DNA of 64,000 nt from Acidiphilium acidophilum (GCF_033842475.1 NZ_JAWXYB010000018.1:2339501-2403500); one strand, 5' to 3'; shown: positions 17,342 to 26,815, counted from the first letter of the stretch. Notes: generated from the sequence alone by a model not told the origin. Numbers and translations are program-made.

Positions 17342-18841
17342 TCAGAAGATGCCCGGCTTGCCCACGTGCAGGGCGCCGCCCGGCAGCGCCACGTTCAACC
17401 GGTCGAGTTCCCCGGCCGGCAGCTTCGCCAGATCCTGAACCGAATCGAGGAACCGTGCGGATTCCCGGGCCGAGACGATGCCGGCGGTGAGCGTTTCGAA
17501 CTTGGCGATGTACTCGGCCCGCCCGAACGGGCGTGCGCCGAGCGAGTGGGCATTGGCAACCGCAAGTTCGTCGATCAGGGTCGAGCCATCCTTGAACTGG
17601 ATTTCGATACGTCCGCCGAAGGCCTTTTCATTGGCATCGGCGGTGTGGTAGCGCCGCGTCCATTCCGGGTCTTCGCGCGTCTCGATCTTGTGCCAGAGCG
17701 TGACGGTATCCGCCCGCTGCGCGCGCTGCGGCGCGTAGCTGTCGACATGATTCCACGCCCCGTCCTGCAGCGCGACGGCGACGATATACATGATCGAATG
17801 ATCGAGGGTTTCGCGCGAGGCCTTCGGGTCCATCTTCTGCGGATCGTTCGCCCCGGTCCCGATCACGTAATGGGTGTGGTGCGAGGTATGGATAATGATT
17901 TTACTGATCGCACCGAAATCCTCGATGCTCTCCCGCATCCGGAATGCGAGGTCGATCAGGGCCTGACTCTGGTATTCCGCCGAATGTTCCTTGGTGTAGC
18001 TGTCCATGATCGCGCGTTTGGCTTCGCCCTTTTCGGGCAGCGCCACCTGATAGGAGGCATCCTTGCCGCCGAGCATCCACGCGATCACGCTGTCCTCGCC
18101 TTCATAGATCGGGCTCGGTGCCCCCTCGCCGCGCATCGCGCGGTCGACCGCCTCGATCGCGAGCTTGCCGGCATGGGCGGGGGCGAACGCCTTCCATGAG
18201 CTGATTTCGCCCTTGCGTGATTGACGCGTGGTGAAACTGACATGCACCGCCTGCTGCACGGCCTGAAAGATCACCTCCTGCTTCAGGCCGAGCAATGCGC
18301 CGATGCCGGCGGCCTGGGCCGGTGCGAGATGGGCGATATGGTCCTTTTTCCACTCGTGCAGGCAGATCGCGCGAACCAGATCGATCTGGATTTCATAGCC
18401 GGTGGCGATGCCGCGTATCAGATCGCGGCCGGTGCGCCCCATTGCCTGTGCCGCCGCGAGGATCGGCGGAATATTGTCGCCGGGGTGGGAATAATCGGCG
18501 GCGAGAAATGTGTCGTGATAATCGAGTTCGCGCACAGCCGTGCCATTGGCCCAGGCTGCCCATTCCGGACTGACGGTCTTGCGCCCGGGCAGGCCGAACA
18601 AGGTGGCGCCGCCGCGTTTGGTATGGCCCAGCGCCATGCCGCGTGCCGCAATCACCGGATCACGATTGATCGACGCGATGGCGACCGCCGCATTGTCGAT
18701 GATCCGGTTTATGATCATGGCGGTCACGTCTTTTTCGACCGCGACCTTGTCCGCCGCGACGCCGGCAATCTTCCAGGCCAGCTGGTCCTCGCGCTTGAGC
18801 AACGATTTCGACGGATGGACGCGGACCTCATGCAGTTTCAT
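17342..18841 (-). CDS. prpD: 2-methylcitrate dehydratase
   Basis: 499 residues of the MmgE/PrpD family, the length of PrpD (about 480-500). Characteristic segments include [35 protein letters not shown] and [19 protein letters not shown]. It dehydrates 2-methylcitrate to 2-methylaconitate. No acnD or prpF is nearby, consistent with the PrpBCD form of the pathway that relies on a housekeeping aconitase. prpC follows after 21 nt. Confidence 0.94.
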   Translation of the reverse strand: MKLHEVRVHPSKSLLKREDQLAWKIAGVAADKVAVEKDVTAMIINRIIDNAAVAIASINRDPVIAARGMALGHTKRGGATLFGLPGRKTVSPEWAAWANGTAVRELDYHDTFLAADYSHPGDNIPPILAAAQAMGRTGRDLIRGIATGYEIQIDLVRAICLHEWKKDHIAHLAPAQAAGIGALLGLKQEVIFQAVQQAVHVSFTTRQSRKGEISSWKAFAPAHAGKLAIEAVDRAMRGEGAPSPIYEGEDSVIAWMLGGKDASYQVALPEKGEAKRAIMDSYTKEHSAEYQSQALIDLAFRMRESIEDFGAISKIIIHTSHHTHYVIGTGANDPQKMDPKASRETLDHSIMYIVAVALQDGAWNHVDSYAPQRAQRADTVTLWHKIETREDPEWTRRYHTADANEKAFGGRIEIQFKDGSTLIDELAVANAHSLGARPFGRAEYIAKFETLTAGIVSARESARFLDSVQDLAKLPAGELDRLNVALPGGALHVGKPGIF

Positions 18842-18954
18842 GCGTTTCCGGCTTTCATTCCTGTTTCGTTATGATTAATCCGTTGGCTTCGAGATTTGTC
18901 CTCGGGCGGGTAAAACGCAACCCCCGCAGGTGGAACGCAGCGATGCGGCGGCGA

Positions 18955-20610
18955 TCAGGCCATGGCTGCCCCCAGCAAAGCCGTCGCGCGGTTGCGCATC
19001 AGCTTCTTGTCGAGTTTGCCGACCGAGGTTTTGTCGAGCGTCTCGACCACGATGATCCGATCCGGCACGGCGTAGCGCGAGATCGCGCCGGTATCGGCAT
19101 GGGCACGGACATGGTCGCGCACCGCGTCCTCATCGACCGTCACGCCGGGTCGCGCCACCACGAAGGCAACCGGGCGTTCGCCCCAGCGCTCATCCGCCAC
19201 GCCGACCACGGCGACCTCGAATACCGCAGGATGGGTCAGGATGATGTCCTCAAGCCCGATCGAGGAGATCCACTCACCGCCCGTCTTGATGACATCCTTG
19301 ACCCGATCGACGATGCGGAGGAACCCGTCGGCATCCATCGTGCCGATGTCTCCGGTATGGAGCCAGCCGCCGCGCCACAACGCTGCCGAGGCTTCGGCAT
19401 TGCCGGCGTAGCCGGGGGTCAGGCAGGGTGACCGGGCGACCACCTCGCCGACCGCGATGCCATCGTGCGGCACGTCGTTCATCACCTCGTCGACCACCCG
19501 CACCTCGCACAGCACCGCCGGCATGCCCGCCGCGAGCCGGAGGCGGATTTCGGCCTCCTTGCGGTCGGGCTCGGCGTCGAGAATATCGCCGCGCAGCTGC
19601 GTCATCGTCATGATCGGGCAGGTTTCCGACATGCCGTAGGCGGCATAGATATCGACGCCGCGTTTCAACCCTGCCTCGCACAGCGCCCTCGGCAGGGCCG
19701 AGCCGCCGATGATCACCCGCCAGCCGGTGAAATCGATATCCTTCGCCGCCGCCGCGTTCAGGATCATGTGCATGATGGTCGGCACGCAATGCGACACGGT
19801 GACGCCTTCGGTGCGCAGCAGATGGCACACCACGTCGGGCAGGAAACGCCCGACATAGACCTGCTGCATCCCCATCATGGTCGCCACGTAGGGAAAGCCC
19901 CAGGCATGGACATGAAACATCGGGGTGAGCGGCATATAGACATCTTCGCGCGAAATCCGTCCGTTCAGCCCGGCCATCATCAGGGTCGACATCAGCGCCA
20001 GCGTGTGGAGCACCAGTTGACGGTGGCTGAACATCACGCCCTTGGGCAGGCCGGTGGTCCCGGTGGTGTAGAACGTGGTGGCCTGGGTGTTTTCGTTGAA
20101 ATCGGGAAACTCCTTGTGGGCGGATGCAGCGGCGAGCAGGGCTTCGTAGCCGCCGACGCTGCCGGGCACCGCCGGGGTTTCACCATTGTCGCTCAGAACG
20201 ACGATCGCACGGAGCTTTGGTAGCCGATCGCGGATCGCATCCAGCACCGGCAGGAAATCGGTATTGATCAGCAGGATTTCAGCGCCCGAATGGTCGATCG
20301 TATACGCGATCTGGTCCGGACTGAGCCGGATATTGACCATCATCAGCACCGAACCCAGCATCGGCACGGCGAAATAGGCTTCGAGATAGCGGTGACTGTC
20401 CCAATCCATTACCGCGATCCGGGTCCCGATTTCCGCGCCCAGCGCATCGAGCGCGTTGCCAAGCCGGTTCACCCGCTCGACGAATTGGGGATAGGTGAAA
20501 CGCTCCACCCCGCGGTAGACGATCTGCCGCCGGCTGGCCTGAGCCAACGGCATTTTCAGGATCTGCTTGATCAGAAGCTGATACTCGAACGGCCGGTCGA
20601 TGTCGTTCAT
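18955..20610 (-). CDS. AMP-dependent fatty acyl-CoA synthetase
   Basis: 551 residues. Adenylate-forming motifs: phosphate loop FYTTGTTGLPKGVMFSHRQ, YGMSETCP, the hinge-region GWLHTGDIG and RIVDRVKDVIKTGGEWIS, and a C-terminal lysine in KTSVGKLDKKLM. The profile resembles medium/long-chain or DMSP-lyase-associated acyl-CoA ligases. It is the first gene of the minus-strand prp/valine block, with a 113-bp gap before prpD that may hold its own promoter. It could activate a short or branched acid for that pathway; the acid is not known. Confidence 0.9.
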   Translation of the reverse strand: MNDIDRPFEYQLLIKQILKMPLAQASRRQIVYRGVERFTYPQFVERVNRLGNALDALGAEIGTRIAVMDWDSHRYLEAYFAVPMLGSVLMMVNIRLSPDQIAYTIDHSGAEILLINTDFLPVLDAIRDRLPKLRAIVVLSDNGETPAVPGSVGGYEALLAAASAHKEFPDFNENTQATTFYTTGTTGLPKGVMFSHRQLVLHTLALMSTLMMAGLNGRISREDVYMPLTPMFHVHAWGFPYVATMMGMQQVYVGRFLPDVVCHLLRTEGVTVSHCVPTIMHMILNAAAAKDIDFTGWRVIIGGSALPRALCEAGLKRGVDIYAAYGMSETCPIMTMTQLRGDILDAEPDRKEAEIRLRLAAGMPAVLCEVRVVDEVMNDVPHDGIAVGEVVARSPCLTPGYAGNAEASAALWRGGWLHTGDIGTMDADGFLRIVDRVKDVIKTGGEWISSIGLEDIILTHPAVFEVAVVGVADERWGERPVAFVVARPGVTVDEDAVRDHVRAHADTGAISRYAVPDRIIVVETLDKTSVGKLDKKLMRNRATALLGAAMA

Positions 20611-20724
20611 GCTGCGTCTCCTCGTTACTCTTCCGGTCCAGCCGGGGCTTGCCCGGCATAGGATAGGAGCGTATCGCGCGCGTCAATATCCCGCGCCAGC
20701 GGACACATGAAACGGGGGAATGGA

Positions 20725-21504
20725 ATGACCGAGTTGAAATCGCTGTTCGACCTCACCGGCAAGCGTGCCCTGATCACCGGCGGCTCACGCGGGCTCGGGC
20801 TTCAGATTGCCGAAGCGCTCGGCGAATACGGCGCCACAATCGCGATATCTGCCCGCAAGCGCGACGAACTCGACGAGGCGGTGCGTTATCTGGCAGGGCT
20901 GGGGATCACCGCCACCGCCCATGTCGCCGATCTCGGCAAATTGGAAACTGTGCCGGGCCTGGCCGATGACGTGCTCGGCGCGCACGGCACGATCGATATT
21001 CTGGTCAATAATGCCGGCGCCACCTGGGGTGCGCCGGCCGCCGATGTCACCCCGGACGCCTGGGCGCGGGTGATGAACCTCAACGTCAACAACCTGTTCT
21101 TTCTGACCCAGGAGATTGCCCGGCGCACGATGATCCCGCGGCGCGCCGGCAAGATCCTCAACATCGCCTCGATCGCCGGGCTACGTGGGCATCATCCGGA
21201 TATCACCGGCACGATCCCTTACAATGCGTCGAAAGGCGCGGTGGTGAACCTGACCCGCGCGCTCGCCGCCGAATGGGGACCGCACAACATCACGGTCAAC
21301 GCGATCGCGCCGGGATTTTTTCCCTCGAAAATGACCAAAGGCATCCTCGGTCAGTTCGAGGCGCAGGTGCTCCATCACACCCCGCTCGGCAAGCTGGGCA
21401 ATAACGACGATCTGAAAGGCGCGGCCCTGCTGTTCTGCTCTGCCGCCTCCGGCCACATCACCGGCCAGATCCTTGCGATCGACGGCGGTACGATGGTGAT
21501 CTGA
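20725..21504 (+). CDS. Short-chain dehydrogenase/reductase (gluconate 5-dehydrogenase-like)
   Basis: 259 residues from the ATG at 20725 (GGGGGA at 6 nt upstream); an in-frame ATG at 20707 lacks a ribosome-binding site. NAD(P) motif TGGSRGLG, NNAGATWG, catalytic serine in NIASIAG, YNASK and the C-terminal GQILAIDGGTMVI are classical SDR features. It is divergent from the acyl-CoA synthetase gene. Its last 47 bp overlap the 3' end of the GH5-Hint gene tail to tail. Substrate unresolved. Confidence 0.88.
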   Translation: MTELKSLFDLTGKRALITGGSRGLGLQIAEALGEYGATIAISARKRDELDEAVRYLAGLGITATAHVADLGKLETVPGLADDVLGAHGTIDILVNNAGATWGAPAADVTPDAWARVMNLNVNNLFFLTQEIARRTMIPRRAGKILNIASIAGLRGHHPDITGTIPYNASKGAVVNLTRALAAEWGPHNITVNAIAPGFFPSKMTKGILGQFEAQVLHHTPLGKLGNNDDLKGAALLFCSAASGHITGQILAIDGGTMVI

Positions 21505-23497
21505 CCAGATCCGCGCCGCTGAGCGGGTAGCGCAGACTCGCCGCGACGACCACAGTGACGTGAAGACCGCCCTTCAGCAGACAGGACGGGATCGAAGCGG
21601 CACCATCGGTCCACCGTCCATCCGGTTCCATGCCGTGCCAACCTTCGCTCAGCGCTGGATGGTCGAGGGGGATGGCGGTGCCGTCCACCGCGAGGGCGGC
21701 AAGCTTCACCCCCAACCGGCGCCGGTCTCGCGGGTCCGCCGTGATTTCGCCGGGGATTGCGGAACGGCTGGCGATCACCGCGCCTTCCGGCCCGTGCCGT
21801 ACCGAAACCGCCGGATCGTCGGTCGTCTCGATCGCCGCCCGACCGAGCAATCGCCGTCGTACCGCCTCGACCACTGGCCCCGCCTCGGCGAAGGGCGCGC
21901 ACCCCGACGCGATCCGCCGGGCCTGATCGAACATGCAATGCAGCACCACCGGCGTATCGGCGTTGTCGAAGACGCCCCGATTGCCGGTATCGAGGTAGGA
22001 TTCTGCCGGCGTCCCCTCGGCGGAGAGCACCGCGTGCCTCGGCAATTCGATGTGGTAGTAGGTCACCTGACGGGGCATCGCCATTCTGATCGATGCCCCG
22101 TTGACCAGCGCCTTGGCGGGAATCAGGTGGCCATCGAGCCATAGCGCATGATCGGGGGATAGCAGCAGCGGTCGATGGGGCACGCCGTCGGCGATCGAGC
22201 CAGCTTCGAAGCGGATCGGATTTGCCCGCTCCGGGCTCGGGTGGCGGGTCAGATCGACATGGCGCCGCCCGATCCAGCGGATCGGTGCCAGCGTGCCGTC
22301 ATGACACACCACCATCTCGCCGATTTCGAGCCGCTCGACGGGAATTTCACCGCGCCGCGTCATGATCAGGGTGCCGGTGACGAAGCAGGTCATCGGGAGC
22401 AACTGGCTCCAGACCGCTTTTTGCGCTGCATTGAGGCTGCCATTGGCATTCAATGTGCCATCCGGCGCCTCGCCGGGGAGGTAGCCCCAAACCCACCAGT
22501 CGCCGCTGACCGGCTGCTGCTTGCCCGTGAAAACCGGGCCGCCCTGTGTGCCGTCCTGGCCGTTCATGTAAGCGGTCATGGTCGCGGCCCAAGCCTGGGA
22601 GTTCGCGGTGATCATGCTGCTGCCCATCTCGCCGACCCAGACCGGGGCGGTGTTCGTGGTCTCCAGATAGCCCCAGGCCTGGTTCATCCGCGCGACCGCC
22701 GCTGCCCCCGAATCGTTCGGGATGTTCGAAATCTCGGTCGGGTATTCGTGGACCGAGTAGACCACCTTGTTGGGGTCGGTCAGAACCACCGGGTCCTTGG
22801 CGGCGACGCTGAGATCACCCTCGGGCGCTGTGCCGGTGCCGGCGAAATCGCCGCCATAATTCTGCGGTCCTTCCGCGATGATCAGCGCTCCGGGGTCGAC
22901 CGCCTGGATCGCATCGCCCACGGTCTGATACATCGCATGAATGTCGGTCGGGCCGCCGACCACGCCGTTATTGGTGCCGGTTGCGGTATAGGGGCCCCAG
23001 GTGATGCCGGTCGGGCCCGCTGAGCCGTACATCAAGGGCTCGTTGTCGAGGTCGAATCCGATGACGGTGGGATTGCCGGCGAACGCCTTGGCGACCGTGA
23101 CCCAATCGGCCTGGAATTGCGCCTGCGTCACCGTGCCCGGCACGCCGACACCATTGGTGTTGTTGGTGCCCGGACCGGAATCGTACCAGAGCCCGTTCTG
23201 CTGCTGCGCGCCATAGCCGTCGCCTGCGGTTCCCGCCTCGTCGGTGTGATGGTCGATGATGACCTTCATTCCGACCGCACCGGCGGCGGTCACGATCTGC
23301 TCGATCGTGTTGAGATTGATCGAATCGACCGGATTGGCCTGAAACAGCGTTGCATCGACCCAGTCGAGCCGGATCGTGTTGAATCCCGCCGCGGCCATTG
23401 CGGCAACGGTACCTGGAATATTCGTGAAATTCTGATTCCATCCGACACTGGCAATCCGGACCGCCGTTCCTGTTGGCGGCGGTGAGAATCCGCGCAT
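21458..23497 (-). CDS. GH5-type endoglucanase domain fused to a Hint domain
   Basis: 679 residues. Residues about 11-368 form a glycoside hydrolase family 5 (clan A) barrel: VGWNQNFTN, IDHHTDE, acid/base E153 in GFDLDNEP, VHEYP, nucleophile E290 in VGEMGSS. Directly after SQLLPMT comes C371-FVTGTLIMTRRGEIPVERL, a Hint (hedgehog/intein-like) module of the Hint_2 type, with SPDHALWLDGHLIPA (H450) and ending near residue 515; a further 160 residues follow. The family's Hint modules can self-cleave at the N-terminal cysteine. No signal peptide is found; the frame is closed by a stop 17 codons upstream of the ATG, and the ATG lies in a 38-bp inverted repeat, so the native N-terminus may have been lost. 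A GH5 paralogue without Hint lies at 38481. Confidence 0.85.
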   Translation of the reverse strand: MRGFSPPPTGTAVRIASVGWNQNFTNIPGTVAAMAAAGFNTIRLDWVDATLFQANPVDSINLNTIEQIVTAAGAVGMKVIIDHHTDEAGTAGDGYGAQQQNGLWYDSGPGTNNTNGVGVPGTVTQAQFQADWVTVAKAFAGNPTVIGFDLDNEPLMYGSAGPTGITWGPYTATGTNNGVVGGPTDIHAMYQTVGDAIQAVDPGALIIAEGPQNYGGDFAGTGTAPEGDLSVAAKDPVVLTDPNKVVYSVHEYPTEISNIPNDSGAAAVARMNQAWGYLETTNTAPVWVGEMGSSMITANSQAWAATMTAYMNGQDGTQGGPVFTGKQQPVSGDWWVWGYLPGEAPDGTLNANGSLNAAQKAVWSQLLPMTCFVTGTLIMTRRGEIPVERLEIGEMVVCHDGTLAPIRWIGRRHVDLTRHPSPERANPIRFEAGSIADGVPHRPLLLSPDHALWLDGHLIPAKALVNGASIRMAMPRQVTYYHIELPRHAVLSAEGTPAESYLDTGNRGVFDNADTPVVLHCMFDQARRIASGCAPFAEAGPVVEAVRRRLLGRAAIETTDDPAVSVRHGPEGAVIASRSAIPGEITADPRDRRRLGVKLAALAVDGTAIPLDHPALSEGWHGMEPDGRWTDGAASIPSCLLKGGLHVTVVVAASLRYPLSGADLVRSPSYRRRSQGSGR

Positions 23498-23507
23498 AAA
23501 CGGCGCG
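23470..23507 (-). repeat. 38-bp inverted repeat, left copy (5' end of GH5-Hint gene)
   Basis: The reverse complement of this segment is identical over 38 bp to 24472-24509. It includes the ATG of the GH5-Hint gene and codes for APFMRGFSPPPT in that frame. Confidence 0.9.
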
Positions 23508-23663
23508 TAGCTGCCGAGTCCATTTAAATGGACGGCACTGACCGGCCTTTACGGCAACCTGGACCCGGCGCCTAAATCACACGAGAACCAGATCGGCCGG
23601 GTACGAGGTCCGTCAGGAAACGCAGAACGTTCGAGGATTTGAATCAGCTGGGGAAGTGAGCAG

Positions 23664-24185
23664 TTGTTGGACCAGATGACCAAAGACAGTGTGAATTGCG
23701 TCAGCAGGTCATGCTCGGCCGCAGGCGTTGATGGAATAATCTGCAGAATGTTCGTTTGCAGTCGCTGTCTGTGCCAAGTGCTTGTCTGCCCACAGTGCGA
23801 CCGAGGTCAGATCTACTGCATGCGAACTTGCGCCCGGGAAGCTCGTCGTGAACGGCAAAGAGAAGCTCGCCGACGTTATCAGGCAACCCCGCGAGGACGT
23901 GTCATGCATGCGGCGAGAAATCGCCATTACCGCGCTCGGGCGGTCCGCGTGACGGATCATGGTCCTGCTAAGCAACCGGAAACCGCGCTTTCGCGTGGAT
24001 TGGCAATCGCCGGGGCTTCGCGAAAGCCCTGGACCAGCAGTACTCCCCCAGGACATCACCTCTGTCATCGTTGCGGTCGCTCCGTTTCACCTTTCGTGCG
24101 CTTGACAGGTCTCCGGCCTCAACGTCGCCCGAGCCGGATTGCCAGGATTGATCAAAACGACACCGGCGCGCGACGCCCACCCTGA
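23664..24185 (+). CDS. Cysteine-rich putative mobile-element-associated protein
   Basis: 173 residues from an ATG at 23664; a later start at 23748 (MFVCSRCLCQ) is equally possible. It has zinc-binding-like cysteine pairs (CSRCLCQVLVCPQCDRGQIYC...C) followed by a very arginine-rich stretch (REARRERQREARRRYQ) and a second C-x2-C (CHRCG) near residue 135. From memory, proteins with the CPQCDRGQIYC...REARRRYQ pattern occur next to IS transposase genes in many proteobacteria. Here no transposase adjoins it, so this looks like a leftover. Codon use is less GC-biased than neighbours at its 5' end. Confidence 0.5.
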   Translation: MLDQMTKDSVNCVSRSCSAAGVDGIICRMFVCSRCLCQVLVCPQCDRGQIYCMRTCAREARRERQREARRRYQATPRGRVMHAARNRHYRARAVRVTDHGPAKQPETALSRGLAIAGASRKPWTSSTPPGHHLCHRCGRSVSPFVRLTGLRPQRRPSRIARIDQNDTGARRPP

Positions 24186-24978
24186 AAGCGCCAGCGCCAC
24201 TGATACAACACCAATCCTGTAGTTCGATCAGCACGGCCATCCTGTCGTCCCGACCTGCGAATTCCGACGCTGTCGCGCGCAGCGGCGGTCAAGGATGGCC
24301 GAAGGCCACCGCGCTCTTGCGCGGCGCGAAGCGTCCTTGACGGCTGCGAGCACGGCAGCAGCCTCAGAGCAGAGGGACAGCTACCCACTGCCACTGCCTC
24401 CTCCGCCAACTCTCCCACACCGTGTCAAACTGCCCCGCACTCATTAAGTCAATTCACTATGGTAACTATCCCGCGCCGTTTATGCGCGGATTCTCACCGC
24501 CGCCAACAGTTCCCGCAGCATCGACGATCTGGTTGCCGTTCGTGCTCAGAAAACCCGCCGGCAGCAGCATGGACGGCTCGGTCGCCGGCGGCGTTGCGGT
24601 CGTCACGAGGACACGCCGGGGTTCGATCGACCCCGCGATTGATTCGATTGCATCACGTCATGCCTTTTGATTAGAGATTGCGTTATAGTAGAAAACGCAA
24701 CTACCAATTGCAGCATGACAAGATGAGAGCAACAGTTTTTTAGCTAATCGTCTCTAAAACTATATTGATATACGAAAACGCTGTGTTTTTCCCATAATGT
24801 GACGCAAAGAATTGTATACCTTGTCAGCACCGACGCGCGAAACGTTAGGCGCGGCACATCTCTGGATTGTTAGATGGGGGATGATTACGCGTGAATTAGA
24901 CTCGAAAGTCGGCGACCGACCTCCGGGCCGCTCGCCGCTCGCTTCGGGACGATCGCATTCGGCCCGGTGGCCGCCAGA
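24186..24978. other. Gene-poor region, probable mobile-element remnant
   Basis: 793 bp between the cysteine-rich ORF and the end of the Wza-like gene. It holds the second copy of the 38-bp inverted repeat, an open frame of 82 codons (24422-24670, GTG start) that shares APFMRGFSPPPT with the GH5-Hint gene and then diverges, and an AT-rich stretch (24660-24830) with a 7-bp inverted repeat TTGCGTT/AACGCAA at 24678-24700. No intact gene is recognised. Confidence 0.6.
24472..24509 (+). repeat. 38-bp inverted repeat, right copy
   Basis: Identical over 38 bp to the reverse complement of 23470-23507. The two copies bound 964 bp. Flanking sequences of the two copies differ. Confidence 0.9.
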
Positions 24979-25743
24979 TCAGTGACCGGGAATGACGCTC
25001 GTCGTCCCGTTGGAATTGACCTGATAGTTCACGCTCGCACTCGTCGCGATGAACTGCTGGAAATACTGATTGAAATACCCGTAGACCCGCGCGATGGCGG
25101 TGCGCGGCACGAATATCTCGTCCGAAGTCGCCAAGGGCACATTCGCAGCGGGGTCGCGTGCCGATTGCAGCGCCGCAAAATTCGTCCCGAAAAACTGCTG
25201 CTTGCCATCCGGCAAATGACGCAGAATGTAAATCTGGTCCGGATTGGCACCGAGTTTCAATCCGCCTGCGGCGGCAATGGCTTGAGCAAGGCGCGGCACG
25301 GGCCCCTCGAAACTATATACGCCTGGCTTCTCGACATAGCCGAGCACATACACGACAGTCGGTGCCGATTTGATCACGATCGCCGAAATCACCGGATTTT
25401 TCAGCACTTTGGTGTAATCGCCCCATAATGCGGTATCGAGCTGTGGCAGCGTCAACCCCGCCGCCATCTGCCGTTGCACCACGCTGGTCGATATGCTGCC
25501 ATCGGGCAGGACGGTCGCCGTTTCGTTCAACTCGGCATCGAGCGGCAGGCGGATCGAAAGCACGTCCCCCACCGCGATACGATAGGGTTGGCTGGTTGGC
25601 GGCGTGACGGCCGATCCCGCCTGAAGCACCGTTGGTGCCGGTTGCAGCGGCGGCAATTGAGTGCACCCGCCGAGCAGAGCGACACCCAGAATACCAATCC
25701 GCCGCAACGACGAAACGGCAACGCCCGTATGGTCAGAAAACAT
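24979..25743 (-). CDS. Wza/GumB-like polysaccharide export lipoprotein (first copy)
   Basis: 254 residues with a lipoprotein signal (ILGVALLGGC, lipobox cysteine at residue 27) after a short basic N-terminus. The Poly_export domain (YRIAVGDVLSIRLPLDAELNETATVLPDGSIS) and an SLBB-like segment (VVYVLGYVEKPGVYSFEGPVPRLAQAIAAAGGL) identify the outer-membrane polysaccharide export family. It is a single gene, about 14 kb away from the main EPS operon; a shorter homologue is at 62428. Confidence 0.9.
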   Translation of the reverse strand: MFSDHTGVAVSSLRRIGILGVALLGGCTQLPPLQPAPTVLQAGSAVTPPTSQPYRIAVGDVLSIRLPLDAELNETATVLPDGSISTSVVQRQMAAGLTLPQLDTALWGDYTKVLKNPVISAIVIKSAPTVVYVLGYVEKPGVYSFEGPVPRLAQAIAAAGGLKLGANPDQIYILRHLPDGKQQFFGTNFAALQSARDPAANVPLATSDEIFVPRTAIARVYGYFNQYFQQFIATSASVNYQVNSNGTTSVIPGH

Positions 25744-25817
25744 TCTCTAATCCTAATGATATCAAATGAACCGAATTGAAATGCGCGACGTCACGATCTG
25801 AAAAAACCGTGAGGGAA

Positions 25818-26813
25818 TTACCCGGTTCCCACCCTCGACCTTCGCCCGACCATTACGGCATCGAGCCAGTTACGGTACGACCGCACCGCGTGATCGCGCC
25901 ACACCGGGCGCGCGGCCGCCCCCTCGTTCGGCAGGGGTAGACTGTCAAATCCGGTCGGATCGCGTTGCCGGCGCAGCGCGCGCTGCAACCCGAACAGGGC
26001 CGCGCGGGTCGGTGCATCGAAATATCCCACCGGCATTGTGGGATAATCGGGTGCGGCTCCGGTCAGATAGCGCCGGACATCCCGGCGATATTCCAGCGCC
26101 AGGCTGGCGCTTTCGTATTCCGGATGTCCCTGCAGGAACAGGCAACCGGGCGCATGGTCATGCACGAAGCGATCGACCCCGCCACGGGCGGAGGCGGCGA
26201 GCACCCGGTAACCCCGCCTGGTCAGCGGCCCTTCATCCAGGCTGTTCCAGCGCGAATGCGGCACGGCGATCCTTCCCATCGTATCCGCCAGCAGCGGATG
26301 TTCGCCCATGACGTCGAACCGCAGCACGCCGTGGCATTTACGGGCCAGCCGCCGCCGCGCCACACCGCTCAGATGCAATACCGCGACATGCGAGGCGAGG
26401 CAGGAAAACAGCATTGGTATCCGCCGCGCGATCGCGTGATCGATCAGCCGGGTCAATGCCGGGTAATAGGCTTCATCGCGCAAATCCTCTGTGCTCGGCT
26501 CGGCGCCCGTCACGATCAGCCCGTCCGGCTGCTCGTCCGCGATCGCTGCCGCCGGGCGATAGCGCGATCCTGCAACATCCGGACCGTCATCGGTCATGAC
26601 GTACCCTTGAACGATCAGTTCCGGCATCGACTCCGCGGCTGCGGCGTGGAGGATCGCCCGAAACTGCCGATCGGCATCGCGAAACCCGGCCCCGTGCATA
26701 TTGTTGACCAGCCCGATCTTGAGCGCCTCGCCTCCGGCGGCGGATAACGCGCGCACCGGTGCGCCGGGCGGGGTCCATGCCGAAATCCGGGGCGCGCGCT
26801 GAACGTCCGACAT
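25818..26813 (-). CDS. Homoserine O-acyltransferase, MetA-type
   Basis: 331 residues from the ATG at 26813; an ATG at 26834 would overlap the preceding gene. The class-I glutamine-amidotransferase-like MetA fold shows KIGLVNNM, GLIVTGAEPSTEDLRDE, the catalytic cysteine in MLFSCLASHVAVLHL, PHSRWN, the catalytic histidine in LQGHPEYESASLALEYRRDV. Family members acylate homoserine with succinyl- or acetyl-CoA in methionine synthesis. The next gene upstream encodes the sulfhydrylase, whose stop is 2 nt before this ATG. Acyl specificity cannot be read reliably from sequence. Confidence 0.88.
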   Translation of the reverse strand: MSDVQRAPRISAWTPPGAPVRALSAAGGEALKIGLVNNMHGAGFRDADRQFRAILHAAAAESMPELIVQGYVMTDDGPDVAGSRYRPAAAIADEQPDGLIVTGAEPSTEDLRDEAYYPALTRLIDHAIARRIPMLFSCLASHVAVLHLSGVARRRLARKCHGVLRFDVMGEHPLLADTMGRIAVPHSRWNSLDEGPLTRRGYRVLAASARGGVDRFVHDHAPGCLFLQGHPEYESASLALEYRRDVRRYLTGAAPDYPTMPVGYFDAPTRAALFGLQRALRRQRDPTGFDSLPLPNEGAAARPVWRDHAVRSYRNWLDAVMVGRRSRVGTG

Positions 26814-26815
26814 TC

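Noticed and set aside
16199-18199. Long plus-strand open frame (666 codons) across prpC and prpD
   Set aside because: It is antisense to two clear enzymes, has low-complexity Arg/His/Gly-rich composition and no start signal: a high-GC shadow frame.
24422-24670. 82-codon ORF with the MRGFSPPPT segment
   Set aside because: Protein-like only within the 38-bp repeat; no domain or ribosome-binding site. Treated as part of the remnant region.
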